Origin: Hyphomicrobiales bacterium
Lineage (GTDB): Bacteria; Pseudomonadota; Alphaproteobacteria; Rhizobiales; Rhizobiaceae
Direction: 5' to 3'
NCBI GenBank assembly: GCA_900468625.1
Contig: UBUL01000045.1
Location: 1-45,778 of the forward strand
DNA length: 45,778 nucleotides
Under the pieces are notes generated by a model that did not search any database, had not been told where the DNA came from, and saw only the letters and a list, made by a program, of their open reading frames with translations. Both the position numbers and the translations under genes were made by a program. Below, piece after piece: positions 17,529 through 25,988 of the stretch; the stretch's first letter is position 1, and the number at the start of each line of letters is the position of its first letter.

Positions 17529-18473
17529 ATGAGTAATCAGCAGGATACGCCCGCCGAAGACGGCGCGGTTGAACATATCGGCCCGACGCATTCGGGCTTC
17601 GTGGCTCTCATCGGCCCGACCAATGCGGGCAAGTCGACGCTTGTCAACCGGCTCGTCGGCGCGAAGGTCTCGATCGTAAGCCACAAGGTGCAGACGACGC
17701 GCGCGATCGTGCGCGGCATCGCCATCCACAAAAATGCGCAGATCGTCTTCATGGACACGCCCGGCATTTTCAAGCCGCGCCGCAGGCTTGATCGTGCCAT
17801 GGTAACGTCTGCCTGGGGTGGGGCAAAGGATGCCGATCTCATCATGCTGCTGATCGACAGCGAGCGCGGTTTGCGCGGCGATGCCGAGGCCATCCTGGAA
17901 GGGCTGAAGGAAGTTTCCCAGCCGAAGATCCTGGTGCTGAACAAGATCGATCGTGTCCGCCGCGAGGATCTGCTCGCGCTTGCCGCCGCCGCCAACGAAA
18001 AGATCGCTTTCGATCAGACCTTCATGATTTCGGCCGAGAATGGCTCTGGCTGTGACGACGTCATGGACTATCTGGCGAAAACCTTGCCGGAAGGTCCGTG
18101 GTATTATCCCGAGGATCAGATTTCGGACCTGCCGATGCGGCAGCTTGCGGCTGAAATCACCCGCGAAAAGCTGTTTCTGCGCCTGCATCAGGAGCTTCCC
18201 TATTCCTCGCATGTCGAGACGGAAAAGTGGGAGGAGCGCAAGGACGGTTCGGTGCGCATCGAGCAGGTCATCTATGTCGAGCGCGATAGCCAGAAGAAGA
18301 TTGCGCTCGGCAAGGGCGGTGAGACGATCAAGGCGATCTCGACCGCGTCGCGCAAGGAACTTTCCGAAATTCTGGAACAGCCGGTGCATCTGTTTCTCTT
18401 CGTTAAGGTGCGCGAGAATTGGGGTGACGATCCTGAGCGCTTCCGGGAGATGGGGCTGGACTTCCCGCATTGA
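17529..18473 (+). CDS. era: GTPase Era
   Basis: A 314-residue essential GTPase that binds 16S rRNA and 30S subunits during ribosome assembly. The G1 motif GPTNAGKST begins at residue 29, G3 is DTPGIF, G4 is NKID, and the C-terminal KH domain contains VIYVERDSQKKIALGKGGET followed by IKAIS. Length and domain order are normal. It follows rnc across a RIME-like element, so in this strain the rnc-era junction is 135 bp. Confidence 0.97.
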   Translation: MSNQQDTPAEDGAVEHIGPTHSGFVALIGPTNAGKSTLVNRLVGAKVSIVSHKVQTTRAIVRGIAIHKNAQIVFMDTPGIFKPRRRLDRAMVTSAWGGAKDADLIMLLIDSERGLRGDAEAILEGLKEVSQPKILVLNKIDRVRREDLLALAAAANEKIAFDQTFMISAENGSGCDDVMDYLAKTLPEGPWYYPEDQISDLPMRQLAAEITREKLFLRLHQELPYSSHVETEKWEERKDGSVRIEQVIYVERDSQKKIALGKGGETIKAISTASRKELSEILEQPVHLFLFVKVRENWGDDPERFREMGLDFPH

Positions 18474-18558
18474 CGAGAGTTTGCGTTCTTGCAACGCTTA
18501 ATATTACAGTGGCTTATTGGGCATATTCTGTTTGCCGCCGTAACTTGAGGGGTGTTTC

Positions 18559-19314
18559 ATGGCGAAGGCAGCAGCGACGGTGCATGGACGACGCACGCCC
18601 TGCCAGCAATGTCCGCTGAGATCCCTGCCGCATTTCCGAGAATTCGAGCGCGACGAGCTGAATTTCATCAGCGGCTTCAAGAAGGGTGAGCTCCTTGTCG
18701 ATGCCGGTGCCACGATCTTCCTCGAAGGCGCGCATAGCGCTCACCTTTTCACCATCCTCTCCGGCTGGGGCTTCCGATACAAGACGCTGGAGGATGGCCG
18801 CCGCCAAATCCTGAACTACGTGATGCCCGGCGATCTGATCGGATTGCAGGGGTCGATCATGGGGGAGATGCAGCATTCGACGGAAGCGCTCTCGCCAGTA
18901 TCGCTCTGTGTTTTCGAGCGCACGGAGCTGATGACGCTCTATAATTCTCATGCTTCGCTGGCCTATGATCTGACCTGGATTGCATCGCGTGAGGAGCGGA
19001 TTCTCGATGAGCATCTGCTGAGCATCGGCCGCCGCTCCGCGATGGAGCGAGCAGCTTATCTCATTGCATATCTGCATCAGCGCGCCAGCACTCTGCGGCT
19101 TTTCAACGGCAGCAAGGTCATCCCTATCACTCAGCAGCATGTCGCCGACACACTCGGCCTGTCGGTCGTCCATACCAATAAGACTTTGAAAAAGCTGGCG
19201 GCTCGAGGGTTGCTTCTTTGGCAGGAGAAGGGCTGCGAGGTTCTGGATGGGGAGGGGCTTGCAGAACTTGCAGGCTGGGACGGTTTTGATTCGGGCAAGC
19301 GCCCCTTCATCTAA
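18559..19314 (+). CDS. Crp/Fnr-family transcriptional regulator
   Basis: A 251-residue regulator. An N-terminal cyclic-nucleotide-binding-like beta-roll (about residues 30-150) is joined by a dimerisation helix to a Crp-type helix-turn-helix at about 185-220 (ITQQHVADTLGLSVVHTNKT). Cys at 15, 18 and 117 occupy positions reminiscent of three of the four [4Fe-4S] ligands of FNR, but the fourth Cys that would follow C18 is missing, so a normal oxygen-sensing cluster is doubtful. Target genes cannot be deduced. It lies between era and recO together with a receiver-domain gene. Confidence 0.9.
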   Translation: MAKAAATVHGRRTPCQQCPLRSLPHFREFERDELNFISGFKKGELLVDAGATIFLEGAHSAHLFTILSGWGFRYKTLEDGRRQILNYVMPGDLIGLQGSIMGEMQHSTEALSPVSLCVFERTELMTLYNSHASLAYDLTWIASREERILDEHLLSIGRRSAMERAAYLIAYLHQRASTLRLFNGSKVIPITQQHVADTLGLSVVHTNKTLKKLAARGLLLWQEKGCEVLDGEGLAELAGWDGFDSGKRPFI

Positions 19315-19473
19315 GCTCGGCCTTTTAGGCAAACGGCATGTCTTTTTTAAATGTCGGCGATAACTGTATCAGCATAGATTATTGTCACCGTCACTTTTCC
19401 ACCAGTTTCACCTTTTACTAACCCCGGCGGCAAAAGCGATTGGAGCACGTCGACGAGCCCATAGTACCGCAGT

Positions 19474-19496
19474 GCAAAAAGTGCGAAGCGGTTTGG
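19474..19496. repeat. Fragment of RIME-like repeat
   Basis: GCAAAAAGTGCGAAGCGGTT continues with TTG and matches the loop side of copies B and C (AAAAGTGCGAAGCGGTTT is shared exactly). The pairing arms are missing, so this is a degenerate remnant or the scar of an older insertion. Confidence 0.6.
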
Positions 19497-19586
19497 AGGC
19501 GAGGTCATGTCGCAAGAGACCGAGCCAGCGCGGATGGGAAATACCATCCATTCAACACGGGCCGATGATTGGCACCGGAGGGATAG

Positions 19587-19643
19587 ATGTGGGACTTTTT
19601 ACGGGGAGCGCCGACTGGCGCGCACATGCAAGGATGGCGTTGA
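19587..19643 (+). CDS. Possible 18-residue leader peptide of the response-regulator gene
   Basis: ATG at 19587, TGA at 19641-19643, encoding MWDFLRGAPTGAHMQGWR. It has the best Shine-Dalgarno near this locus, GGAGGG at 19577-19582, four bases from the ATG, and its stop is one base before the response-regulator ATG at 19645. This layout suggests translational coupling or a regulatory leader. It is a positional inference; the peptide itself resembles nothing I know, and it would be only an artefact if the regulator starts at 19507. Confidence 0.35.
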   Translation: MWDFLRGAPTGAHMQGWR

Positions 19644-19644
19644 T

Positions 19645-20016
19645 ATGAGGGTTCAGCGCGTCCTTATTCTCGAGGACAATCTTATCATTGCCATGGAGGC
19701 CGAGGAAATTCTTCGCCTTGTAGGGGTACAGTATGTTGAGATTGCTTCGAATCTGGAACAGGCGGTCAACGCTGTTCATTCCGAACATTATGATTTTGCG
19801 ATGCTGGACGTTAATCTTGGGGAGTCGACGAGCTTCGGCTTCGCCCGGTTGTTGATGAAGCGCGGCATCTCCTTCGGCTTCGTCAGCGGCTATTCCGATA
19901 CGCTCGATTTTCCGCCGGATCTGCGGCATGTGCCGCTTTTGAACAAGCCGTTCGATGAGCAGGCCATGCGCCTCTTCGTCCAGACACTGTCGGGCAGCGG
20001 CTCCTCGGCCATGTGA
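19645..20016 (+). CDS. Single-domain response regulator (receiver only)
   Basis: A 123-residue CheY-like receiver. Acidic pocket ILEDN, phospho-acceptor Asp in AMLDVNLGE, switch Ser in FVSGYSD and the conserved Lys in LLNKPFD are all present; no output domain follows. It probably relays phosphate from an unlinked histidine kinase, as no kinase is in the window. I place the start at 19645, where family similarity begins. An in-frame ATG at 19507, preceded by GGAGGCGAGGTC, would add 46 residues of no recognised family. The upstream neighbour is the Crp/Fnr gene, the downstream one recO (60 bp). Confidence 0.85.
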   Translation: MRVQRVLILEDNLIIAMEAEEILRLVGVQYVEIASNLEQAVNAVHSEHYDFAMLDVNLGESTSFGFARLLMKRGISFGFVSGYSDTLDFPPDLRHVPLLNKPFDEQAMRLFVQTLSGSGSSAM

Positions 20017-20076
20017 CAGCCGTACCCATTTGTCTTAAACTCGAATCGCGAAAAATCTTTCGAGGCGATCGAACCG

Positions 20077-20856
20077 ATGCAGTGGCAGGACCACGCGATC
20101 ATCCTTGGCGTAAAGCGCCTCGGCGAGACCAGTGTCGTCGCCGAAGTGATGACGCGTGCCCGCGGCCGTCATATGGGGCTGGTGCGGTCAGGGCGTTCGC
20201 GCGCCATGCAGCCCGTGCTGCAGGCCGGCAACCTTGTCGAGGTGACCTGGCGAGCCAGGCTGCACGAACATCTCGGGGAGTTTCGCATGGAGCCGGTCGC
20301 GCTGCGGGCCGCGCGGCTGATGGAAACCGCGACCGCCGTTTACGGCGTGCAGGCGATGGCCGCATTGCTGCGGCTGCTGCCGGAGCGTGATCCGCATCCG
20401 CATCTCTACGATGCGCTCGATGTTATTCTCGAGAATCTTCAGAACCCTGCGGATGCCGGCGAGCTTTTCGTCCGCTTCGAGCTTGCCGTGCTGAACGATC
20501 TCGGCTTCGGCCTCGATCTGACCGAATGCGCGGCAACCGGCGTGCGTGAGGACCTGGCTTTCGTATCACCCAAAAGCGGGCGAGCTGTCTGCCGTGCGGC
20601 CGGTATGCCCTGGGCGGACAAGATGCTCGCTTTGCCGCCGTTTCTTGCGGCAGGAACCATGGTTGCCGCAGATAGGGAAAGCCTTTCCGAGGCTTTCCGC
20701 CTGACCGGCTTCTTCCTGCATCGCCATGTCTACGAGCCGCGCGGCATAGAGATCGCCGCAGCGCGTGAGGGCTTCATGCAAGCCGCATTGAAAGCGGTGG
20801 CCGTCGCGTCGCTGGATGATGGTCTGGCATCACCAGGTCTTATCGCCAAAGGCTGA
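20077..20856 (+). CDS. recO: DNA repair protein RecO
   Basis: A 259-residue RecO. The N-terminal OB fold is seen in MQWQDHAIILGVKRLGETS, VVAEVMTRARGRHMGLVRSG and the following strands to about residue 80; the C-terminal helical part contains LARFELAVLNDLGFGLDL-type sequence near 128-148. It works with RecR to load RecA on SSB-coated single strands. The zinc-finger cysteines found in some RecO proteins are not arranged as a clear motif here. It is convergent with the MOSC gene, 21 bp apart. Confidence 0.94.
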   Translation: MQWQDHAIILGVKRLGETSVVAEVMTRARGRHMGLVRSGRSRAMQPVLQAGNLVEVTWRARLHEHLGEFRMEPVALRAARLMETATAVYGVQAMAALLRLLPERDPHPHLYDALDVILENLQNPADAGELFVRFELAVLNDLGFGLDLTECAATGVREDLAFVSPKSGRAVCRAAGMPWADKMLALPPFLAAGTMVAADRESLSEAFRLTGFFLHRHVYEPRGIEIAAAREGFMQAALKAVAVASLDDGLASPGLIAKG

Positions 20857-20877
20857 TTGACCGCAGGAGCCGCGCTC

Positions 20878-21726
20878 CTACCGCCGCTTCAGCGCCCAGC
20901 CTTCCGGCCGCTCTTCGAGTATCGTCACCGTATCGCCGATCTTCACCGAGCCTTCGCCGCGCGGCACGGCGTTCCAGCCGAAGAGCGGACCGGGGACGCG
21001 CCGGTCGGCCGACATGCGGATGCGGCCCATGGCCGGCATGGGGTTGGGCACATCGCGTGAGCCCGTCTGCTGGTCTTGCGTCGTCATGACGCAACGCGAA
21101 CAGGGCTTGACGAGATCGAGGCGGATGCCGCCGATATCGATCGCCGCCCAGCGATCTTCCGGCCATTCCTCGTCGATATCGATGACGATATTCGGCCTGA
21201 AGCGCTCCATGCCGACGGCACCTTCGCTGTGGCTGGCGAGATTGGCATTGAGCGCCTTCAGCGAGCCCGTCGTCGTGATGAGGATTTGGTATCCGTCCGT
21301 AAAGGTGACTGGCGCATCGTTGCCGGCCCATTCCGGATTGGCGGCGCGCCTGGCAAGCCTGTCGAAGAATACCATCCTGACCTCGCGCTCCAGCCACCCG
21401 GACAGGGCCTTGTTAGTTTCGTCGTCGGCAACGGAAGCGCTGACTGCAGATTTCCAGACGACGACATCCATGCGGTTATCGGGATGTGGCGGTGGCACGA
21501 TGATGTCGGACTTGCCTTCCATCTTCAGGCGCAGATAGGAAGGCGCAGGCTGGACGTCGATCCGGGCCAGTGCCTGCAATTCGCGCTGGGTGATGAAGTT
21601 GCCTGTGGGATCGACCAGCATGGCACGACGATCACCAGCGAGACCGAAGGCGTCGATGGCTGCCGACGGAATGGCAATGCCGCGTGCGCTCTTTAGTGGA
21701 TAGATGAAAAGATCGCTGACGCGCAT
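20878..21726 (-). CDS. MOSC-domain protein (YcbX type)
   Basis: A 282-residue protein with an N-terminal MOSC beta-barrel (VSDLFIYPLKSARG, then DRRAMLVDPTGNFITQRE) and a C-terminal MOSC domain containing the likely molybdenum-cofactor Cys in LVKPCSRCVMTTQD. Related YcbX proteins reduce N-hydroxylated compounds using Moco; activity here is by analogy. No C-terminal ferredoxin domain is present, so an external electron donor would be needed. It starts 9 bp after the stop of the HD gene, and is probably the last gene of the operon starting at 25207. Confidence 0.9.
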   Translation of the reverse strand: MRVSDLFIYPLKSARGIAIPSAAIDAFGLAGDRRAMLVDPTGNFITQRELQALARIDVQPAPSYLRLKMEGKSDIIVPPPHPDNRMDVVVWKSAVSASVADDETNKALSGWLEREVRMVFFDRLARRAANPEWAGNDAPVTFTDGYQILITTTGSLKALNANLASHSEGAVGMERFRPNIVIDIDEEWPEDRWAAIDIGGIRLDLVKPCSRCVMTTQDQQTGSRDVPNPMPAMGRIRMSADRRVPGPLFGWNAVPRGEGSVKIGDTVTILEERPEGWALKRR

Positions 21727-21735
21727 GGGTAGCCC

Positions 21736-22389
21736 TCAGATTTCGTCGATGAACATTGCCAGCACGGTCTTCAGCCGGTCGTGCCGTGCTTCGGCAAGCT
21801 TGGCGCCGGTTTCGGTCTGGAATCCGTCCGCCAGTTTGAACAGCTTCGTCTCGAAATGGTCAATGGCGAAGCGCTTGTCGTCAAGCGGTCGTTCGCTCGC
21901 CAGAGGATCGAAGGGATCATAGAGACCGGAACCGAGACGCCCGGCAATGTAGAAGCAGCGTGCAGCGCCAACCATACCGATCGCGTCCAGCCGGTCGGCA
22001 TCCTGCAGGATCCTCGCTTCCAGCGTTTCCGGCGGCAGGTTGGCCGAGAAACTGTGCGTGGTGATCGCATGCGCCGCAGCCGCTATATCCTCGTCCGCCC
22101 AGCCGAGTTGCTGAAGGATGCCCGAAGCCTTCTCGGCTGCGAGCCGCGAGGCCTGTGCGCGATGCGGCGAATTCTTTTCGACGGCGACGCAATCGTGCAG
22201 CAGCACGCTGGCCGCGAGAATCCGCGCATTGCCGCCTTCCTCGGCCTGAATGGCCATAGCATTGCGGAAGACACGCAGGATGTGGGCGATATCGTGCGAA
22301 CCATCGTCGCCATCGGCAGCATGGGGTATGAGTTCCGCAGCCAGTGCTTCGAACGGGGCAAAAGCCCGCGCCGTCTTGTTGGTGTCCAT
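21736..22389 (-). CDS. HD-domain phosphohydrolase
   Basis: A 217-residue HD protein of the YedJ-like group. Metal ligands are visible as SHDIAHILRVFRNA (first His and HxxH region, about residues 31-44), LLHDCVAV (HD near 68-69) and ILQDADRLDAIG (the distal Asp, near 130). These point to a metal-dependent phosphohydrolase, probably on nucleotides, in the cytosol. It sits between the DUF2339 gene (70 bp upstream) and the MOSC gene (9 bp downstream), all on the minus strand. Confidence 0.9.
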   Translation of the reverse strand: MDTNKTARAFAPFEALAAELIPHAADGDDGSHDIAHILRVFRNAMAIQAEEGGNARILAASVLLHDCVAVEKNSPHRAQASRLAAEKASGILQQLGWADEDIAAAAHAITTHSFSANLPPETLEARILQDADRLDAIGMVGAARCFYIAGRLGSGLYDPFDPLASERPLDDKRFAIDHFETKLFKLADGFQTETGAKLAEARHDRLKTVLAMFIDEI

Positions 22390-22459
22390 GTTGGCAGTCG
22401 CTCCGGATTGATCTGTGGGCAGGTTCCGTTGTCCTACCGGGCCAATGGATTCGCTGCAA

Positions 22460-25207
22460 TCACTCCGTCGTTTTCTTGGCCGTCAGGATCTTTTGGTAGA
22501 ACAGGCCGATGCCGATCAAGACGGCACCAAGGCCGATGAAGGACAGCGCCCGCAGGAAGCCTTCCAGGTTCGCCATGTCGATGAGAAAGGCCTTGACGAC
22601 GGCGATGAAGACCAGCACCGCCGAAGCGATGCGCAGGCTCCGCGCTTCGAAACGGGCGCCAAGCCCAAGAAGCGCAATGCCGATCAGCAGCCAGACGACC
22701 GAATAGGAATAGAGCTCACCCTGGATGAAGCCGTTCCAGAAGGGAATATATTCTCCCTGCCAGAGGCGGCGCACCGACAATGTCGCCCACGCGAAGGCCA
22801 TGATGGCTGCCGCGACGGCCAGCATGTTGACATAGGGCAGAGGTCGCCGGTCGCGGGCAAAGAGCGCCAATCCGCCATAGGCGACACCTGGCAGAAGATA
22901 GGCAAGCAGCAGCAGATTGAAGAGCGGGATACCGCCCGTGCTCTCGCCCGTTATGAACGGGTTCAGGCCCAGCAGATGCAGAGTGAGGATCATTGCGACC
23001 GAAATGACGCCGAGCGCCATGCTGCCATAACGGAAGACCGGGCTTGCGGCACTCAGATCGAGCGCCATCAGCGTCGCGGAAGCGCCGATTGCGAGCAGCG
23101 TATAGATCGACTGTTCGCCGAGTGTGGGAGCCGCGTCGTTCAGGACGCCGCCGTTCATGGCATGGCGTACGAGGATCGCGATCGTCAGCAGCGCGAGGAA
23201 GCAGGCGAGCGCCTGCAGTGCATTGCGCAGCCGCAGGCTCGGTGAATGGCGCGTGATGAAGGCCGCAAAGACGGCAAGGGCTGCCGGTATGCCGTAGCCG
23301 GCAAGCAGCATGTTGAAGACCGGGGTCGTGCCGAGCTCGGCCGGATCGACGATCGTCGGCTGCCAGGCGATGCGCCCCATGGCGATGACCAGCGCGGCTA
23401 CCATCGCCCATGGCAGGACGGGCCAGTTGCGCAGGCGTCCCGACAAGAGATAGGCGATACCGAGAACCGGCAGCAGGATCGTCACAGTGGCGTGATGCGC
23501 AAGCGCATGCAGGGCGAAGACGGCGGCGGCAAAAGAGCCGACAGCAAGGATATTCGTTGGCAGGTTCGGCCCCTCGTTGTCGCGGCGATCTTGCCATTCC
23601 GCAAGCGCGATGAGCACGAGAGCCAGTCCGATGCCGTAGAGCCCATGCAGCCAGTCGAGCGTCCAGTTGCCGAAATTGACGAAGCTGATGGTGGCGATCG
23701 CCAGCGGCGTCGCGGCCATGACGAGGCTCCAAAGCGCGGCATAGGGTTTTTCTCGCCCGGCAAATCGCCTGAGGAAAAAGGCGCCGATCAGCACGAAGAG
23801 GGCGCCGAGGCCGAGCATTTCATAAAGCACCATGCTTTGCAGGCTGACGGTTCCATCCGCGCCGCCTGTTTCGATCCCGGCGATCCAGTTGGTCAGGACG
23901 CCGGAAACCCCGACGACGGCGACGAGAGCCGATAGGACCGTTGCCCAGGCCGCATGCAGGCGGCCGGCGCCGAAGGCCGCAACCGCCGCCACGATCGCCG
24001 CAAACATGAATGTGGCATCGACAATGGGATATCCCTGCTGAAGGCTGTAGATTATGAGGCAGAGCGATACGGTGAGCGCGCCGACCGTTGCCGTCAGCGT
24101 CATACCGAGCGGCTGTCGGGCGAGAAGTGCCGCCCATTCCATTCCGGCGCTAGGTTGTAGAGGCATGTCCGCCGTCGCCGCTGCGGCATTTTCGTTCACA
24201 GATTTGGAGATCGGGTAGCGACCGGGCCAGAGAAAGATCGTGCCGCCCATCATCGCCAGCATAGAAAGCGTAACCGGCGTGAGATCGGCGGCGGGGCTGA
24301 AGGTAATGTAGAGGAGGGGCCAGAGGCTGAGCAGCCCGTTTGCGAGCGACGGCGCGATCAGCCAGCGGCGCAGGCGCGACGCCAGTAGGGTCGCAAGCCA
24401 GGTCAGAACGAGATAGCCGAAGAGTATCCAGGGTCTCGGTGCGGTCGACGCGATGAGGGCAGGAGTGGCCATCGACGCCAGCAGGCCGAGGCCGGCAAGC
24501 GCCTGGCCGTGCAGCAGCGAGAGTGCGAGCGTGACGAGCGAGATCAGGCCCAGCAGAACGAAGGCTGTGGCCGGTCCGATGAAGCCATAGATGGCATGTG
24601 CCGCATAGGTGGAGCCGAACAACGCGACGACACCGGCCGCCGTCAGCACGCCGGGGATCATCGCATTCTGGAAACCATTGCTCAGAACGGGTGCGACGCG
24701 GCGGCGGATCACCTCGCCGGCGACAATCAGAGCAAACCCGAAGAGGGCTGCAAGGACCAGCCGTACGCCGGGACTGAGAAGGCCGCTTTCGATCGAATAT
24801 TTGACCATGAAGATGCCGCCGAGCGCCAGCGCGATGCCGCCCACCCAGACGGCCCAGCGCGCACCAATCGTGCTTTCCAGGCTTTCCGTCGCCTGAACGG
24901 GTATCCGGCTCGCGACCGGAGTGATGTCTTCCTCGACCATATCCGCGACGCTGCGCGCGGCGACGGCAGGCTCGTCTGTATCGGCCTCCTCCTCAATCGC
25001 CGCCCTCGGCTCGTTTCCAACAGGCTGAGCGGTGTGAATTCCGGAATCCGTCACGGCTGATTCGCCCGTATCCGCCGCCAGCACCTTGCCGGCGAGCGCG
25101 TTTTGCAGCTCCTGAACGCGTGCTTCCAGTCGTTTTATCCTGAGGCTGTGGCCTCGCAGTACCAAAATACCGACAACCAGGATAACGAGCGGTAGCAATT
25201 CCATCAT
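22460..25207 (-). CDS. DUF2339 multi-span membrane protein
   Basis: A 915-residue polytopic inner-membrane protein. The N-terminus has one hydrophobic segment, a short coiled coil with LEARVQELQNALAG, and a soluble acidic linker to about residue 110. The core starts at LESTIGARWAVWVGGIALAL and runs through roughly two dozen hydrophobic segments to the C-terminus, matching DUF2339 proteins. Function is unknown. I chose ATG 25207, preceded by GGAGAGGAC; an ATG directly after it at 25204 is equally possible and the frame is open to 25237. It is followed on the same strand by HD and MOSC genes. Confidence 0.88.
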   Translation of the reverse strand: MMELLPLVILVVGILVLRGHSLRIKRLEARVQELQNALAGKVLAADTGESAVTDSGIHTAQPVGNEPRAAIEEEADTDEPAVAARSVADMVEEDITPVASRIPVQATESLESTIGARWAVWVGGIALALGGIFMVKYSIESGLLSPGVRLVLAALFGFALIVAGEVIRRRVAPVLSNGFQNAMIPGVLTAAGVVALFGSTYAAHAIYGFIGPATAFVLLGLISLVTLALSLLHGQALAGLGLLASMATPALIASTAPRPWILFGYLVLTWLATLLASRLRRWLIAPSLANGLLSLWPLLYITFSPAADLTPVTLSMLAMMGGTIFLWPGRYPISKSVNENAAAATADMPLQPSAGMEWAALLARQPLGMTLTATVGALTVSLCLIIYSLQQGYPIVDATFMFAAIVAAVAAFGAGRLHAAWATVLSALVAVVGVSGVLTNWIAGIETGGADGTVSLQSMVLYEMLGLGALFVLIGAFFLRRFAGREKPYAALWSLVMAATPLAIATISFVNFGNWTLDWLHGLYGIGLALVLIALAEWQDRRDNEGPNLPTNILAVGSFAAAVFALHALAHHATVTILLPVLGIAYLLSGRLRNWPVLPWAMVAALVIAMGRIAWQPTIVDPAELGTTPVFNMLLAGYGIPAALAVFAAFITRHSPSLRLRNALQALACFLALLTIAILVRHAMNGGVLNDAAPTLGEQSIYTLLAIGASATLMALDLSAASPVFRYGSMALGVISVAMILTLHLLGLNPFITGESTGGIPLFNLLLLAYLLPGVAYGGLALFARDRRPLPYVNMLAVAAAIMAFAWATLSVRRLWQGEYIPFWNGFIQGELYSYSVVWLLIGIALLGLGARFEARSLRIASAVLVFIAVVKAFLIDMANLEGFLRALSFIGLGAVLIGIGLFYQKILTAKKTTE

Positions 25208-25498
25208 GTCCTCTCCATGGGCGATCCGCCGCACCATATACGAAACGGCTCGCCCGGTAAGGCAAGATAGTCAAATTCGCTTATGATTCCAGGGGATTAT
25301 GTCAGGCTGTCGCGATGGGGATTATAGAGGAAACATTAGGAAGTTCGGATTTACCGCTGGAGAACTATGGTTAATACTCATTAACAATTTGTCTTTACCG
25401 GCAGCGCGAAGCAGCTTAGAAGCATCTCGTAGTTTAACCCTTGATGTATTGCGTACAAACGACGTCGCATGAGGCGGCTCCTACCACAGGAGGTTTGT

Positions 25499-25840
25499 AT
25501 GTCCCATGTTTCTTCCGTATCCGGCAGCTCTTATCCGTATCGTGGCACGCTCTCGCGCCTCGATACGAATGGCGACGGCATTCTCAGCCAGGAGGAGCTC
25601 GCAGCCAGCGAGCGCCCTGGCATTCTCGCGGCTGACAACACCGACAGCGGCGGTACGAATGGTTCAAACAGTGCATTGAGCAGCCTTGCGGCCAAGCTCA
25701 TGCAGCTGCCGAGTGCTGATACCCTGGCCAAAGCGAGGCCGCTGGAATCGAATATCGCCTTCGATCCGGATCTGCTGTCGCCCATGGATGCCTATAACGG
25801 CACCTACGGTCAGTACGACACCGGCAGCATAGCGGCCTGA
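25499..25840 (+). CDS. Small EF-hand calcium-binding protein
   Basis: A 113-residue protein with one canonical EF-hand loop, DTNGDGILSQEE at residues 22-33, with Ca ligands at positions 1, 3, 5, 9 and 12. No signal peptide is seen. The rest is Ser/Ala-rich and low in hydrophobics, with no second EF-hand, so it may pair by dimerising. The start is set by ACAGGAGG at 25486-25493; the frame is open ten codons earlier without a ribosome binding site. A strong terminator follows, so it is a single-gene unit. Function is unknown beyond likely calcium binding. Confidence 0.85.
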   Translation: MSHVSSVSGSSYPYRGTLSRLDTNGDGILSQEELAASERPGILAADNTDSGGTNGSNSALSSLAAKLMQLPSADTLAKARPLESNIAFDPDLLSPMDAYNGTYGQYDTGSIAA

Positions 25841-25864
25841 GAAACTTCATTGCCTGACGATATG

Positions 25865-25904
25865 GGCGGCTTGCCGGGAAACCGGCGGGCCGCCTTATCA
25901 TTTT
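25865..25904 (+). terminator. Intrinsic terminator of EF-hand gene
   Basis: 13-bp stem with two G-U pairs (25865-25877 with 25882-25894) closed by a GAAA tetraloop and followed by TTATCATTTT. It lies 25 bp after the stop. Confidence 0.88.
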
Positions 25905-25988
25905 GATGTAGGTTCATTTTTCCATTCACCGGAACACTCGAGCTTGCCGTGCGTTGGACAGTTGCCACGCGGAAGAGGGAGGAGTTCC

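Larger units (their letters stand above)
19315..19644. other. Region between Crp/Fnr gene and response regulator
   Basis: 330 bp. It includes a fragment of the RIME-like repeat (19474-19496), a possible longer response-regulator start at 19507 preceded by GGAGGCGAGG, and an 18-codon leader-like ORF at 19587-19643. The first 150 bases are AT-richer and probably hold a promoter. No other gene is seen. Confidence 0.5.
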
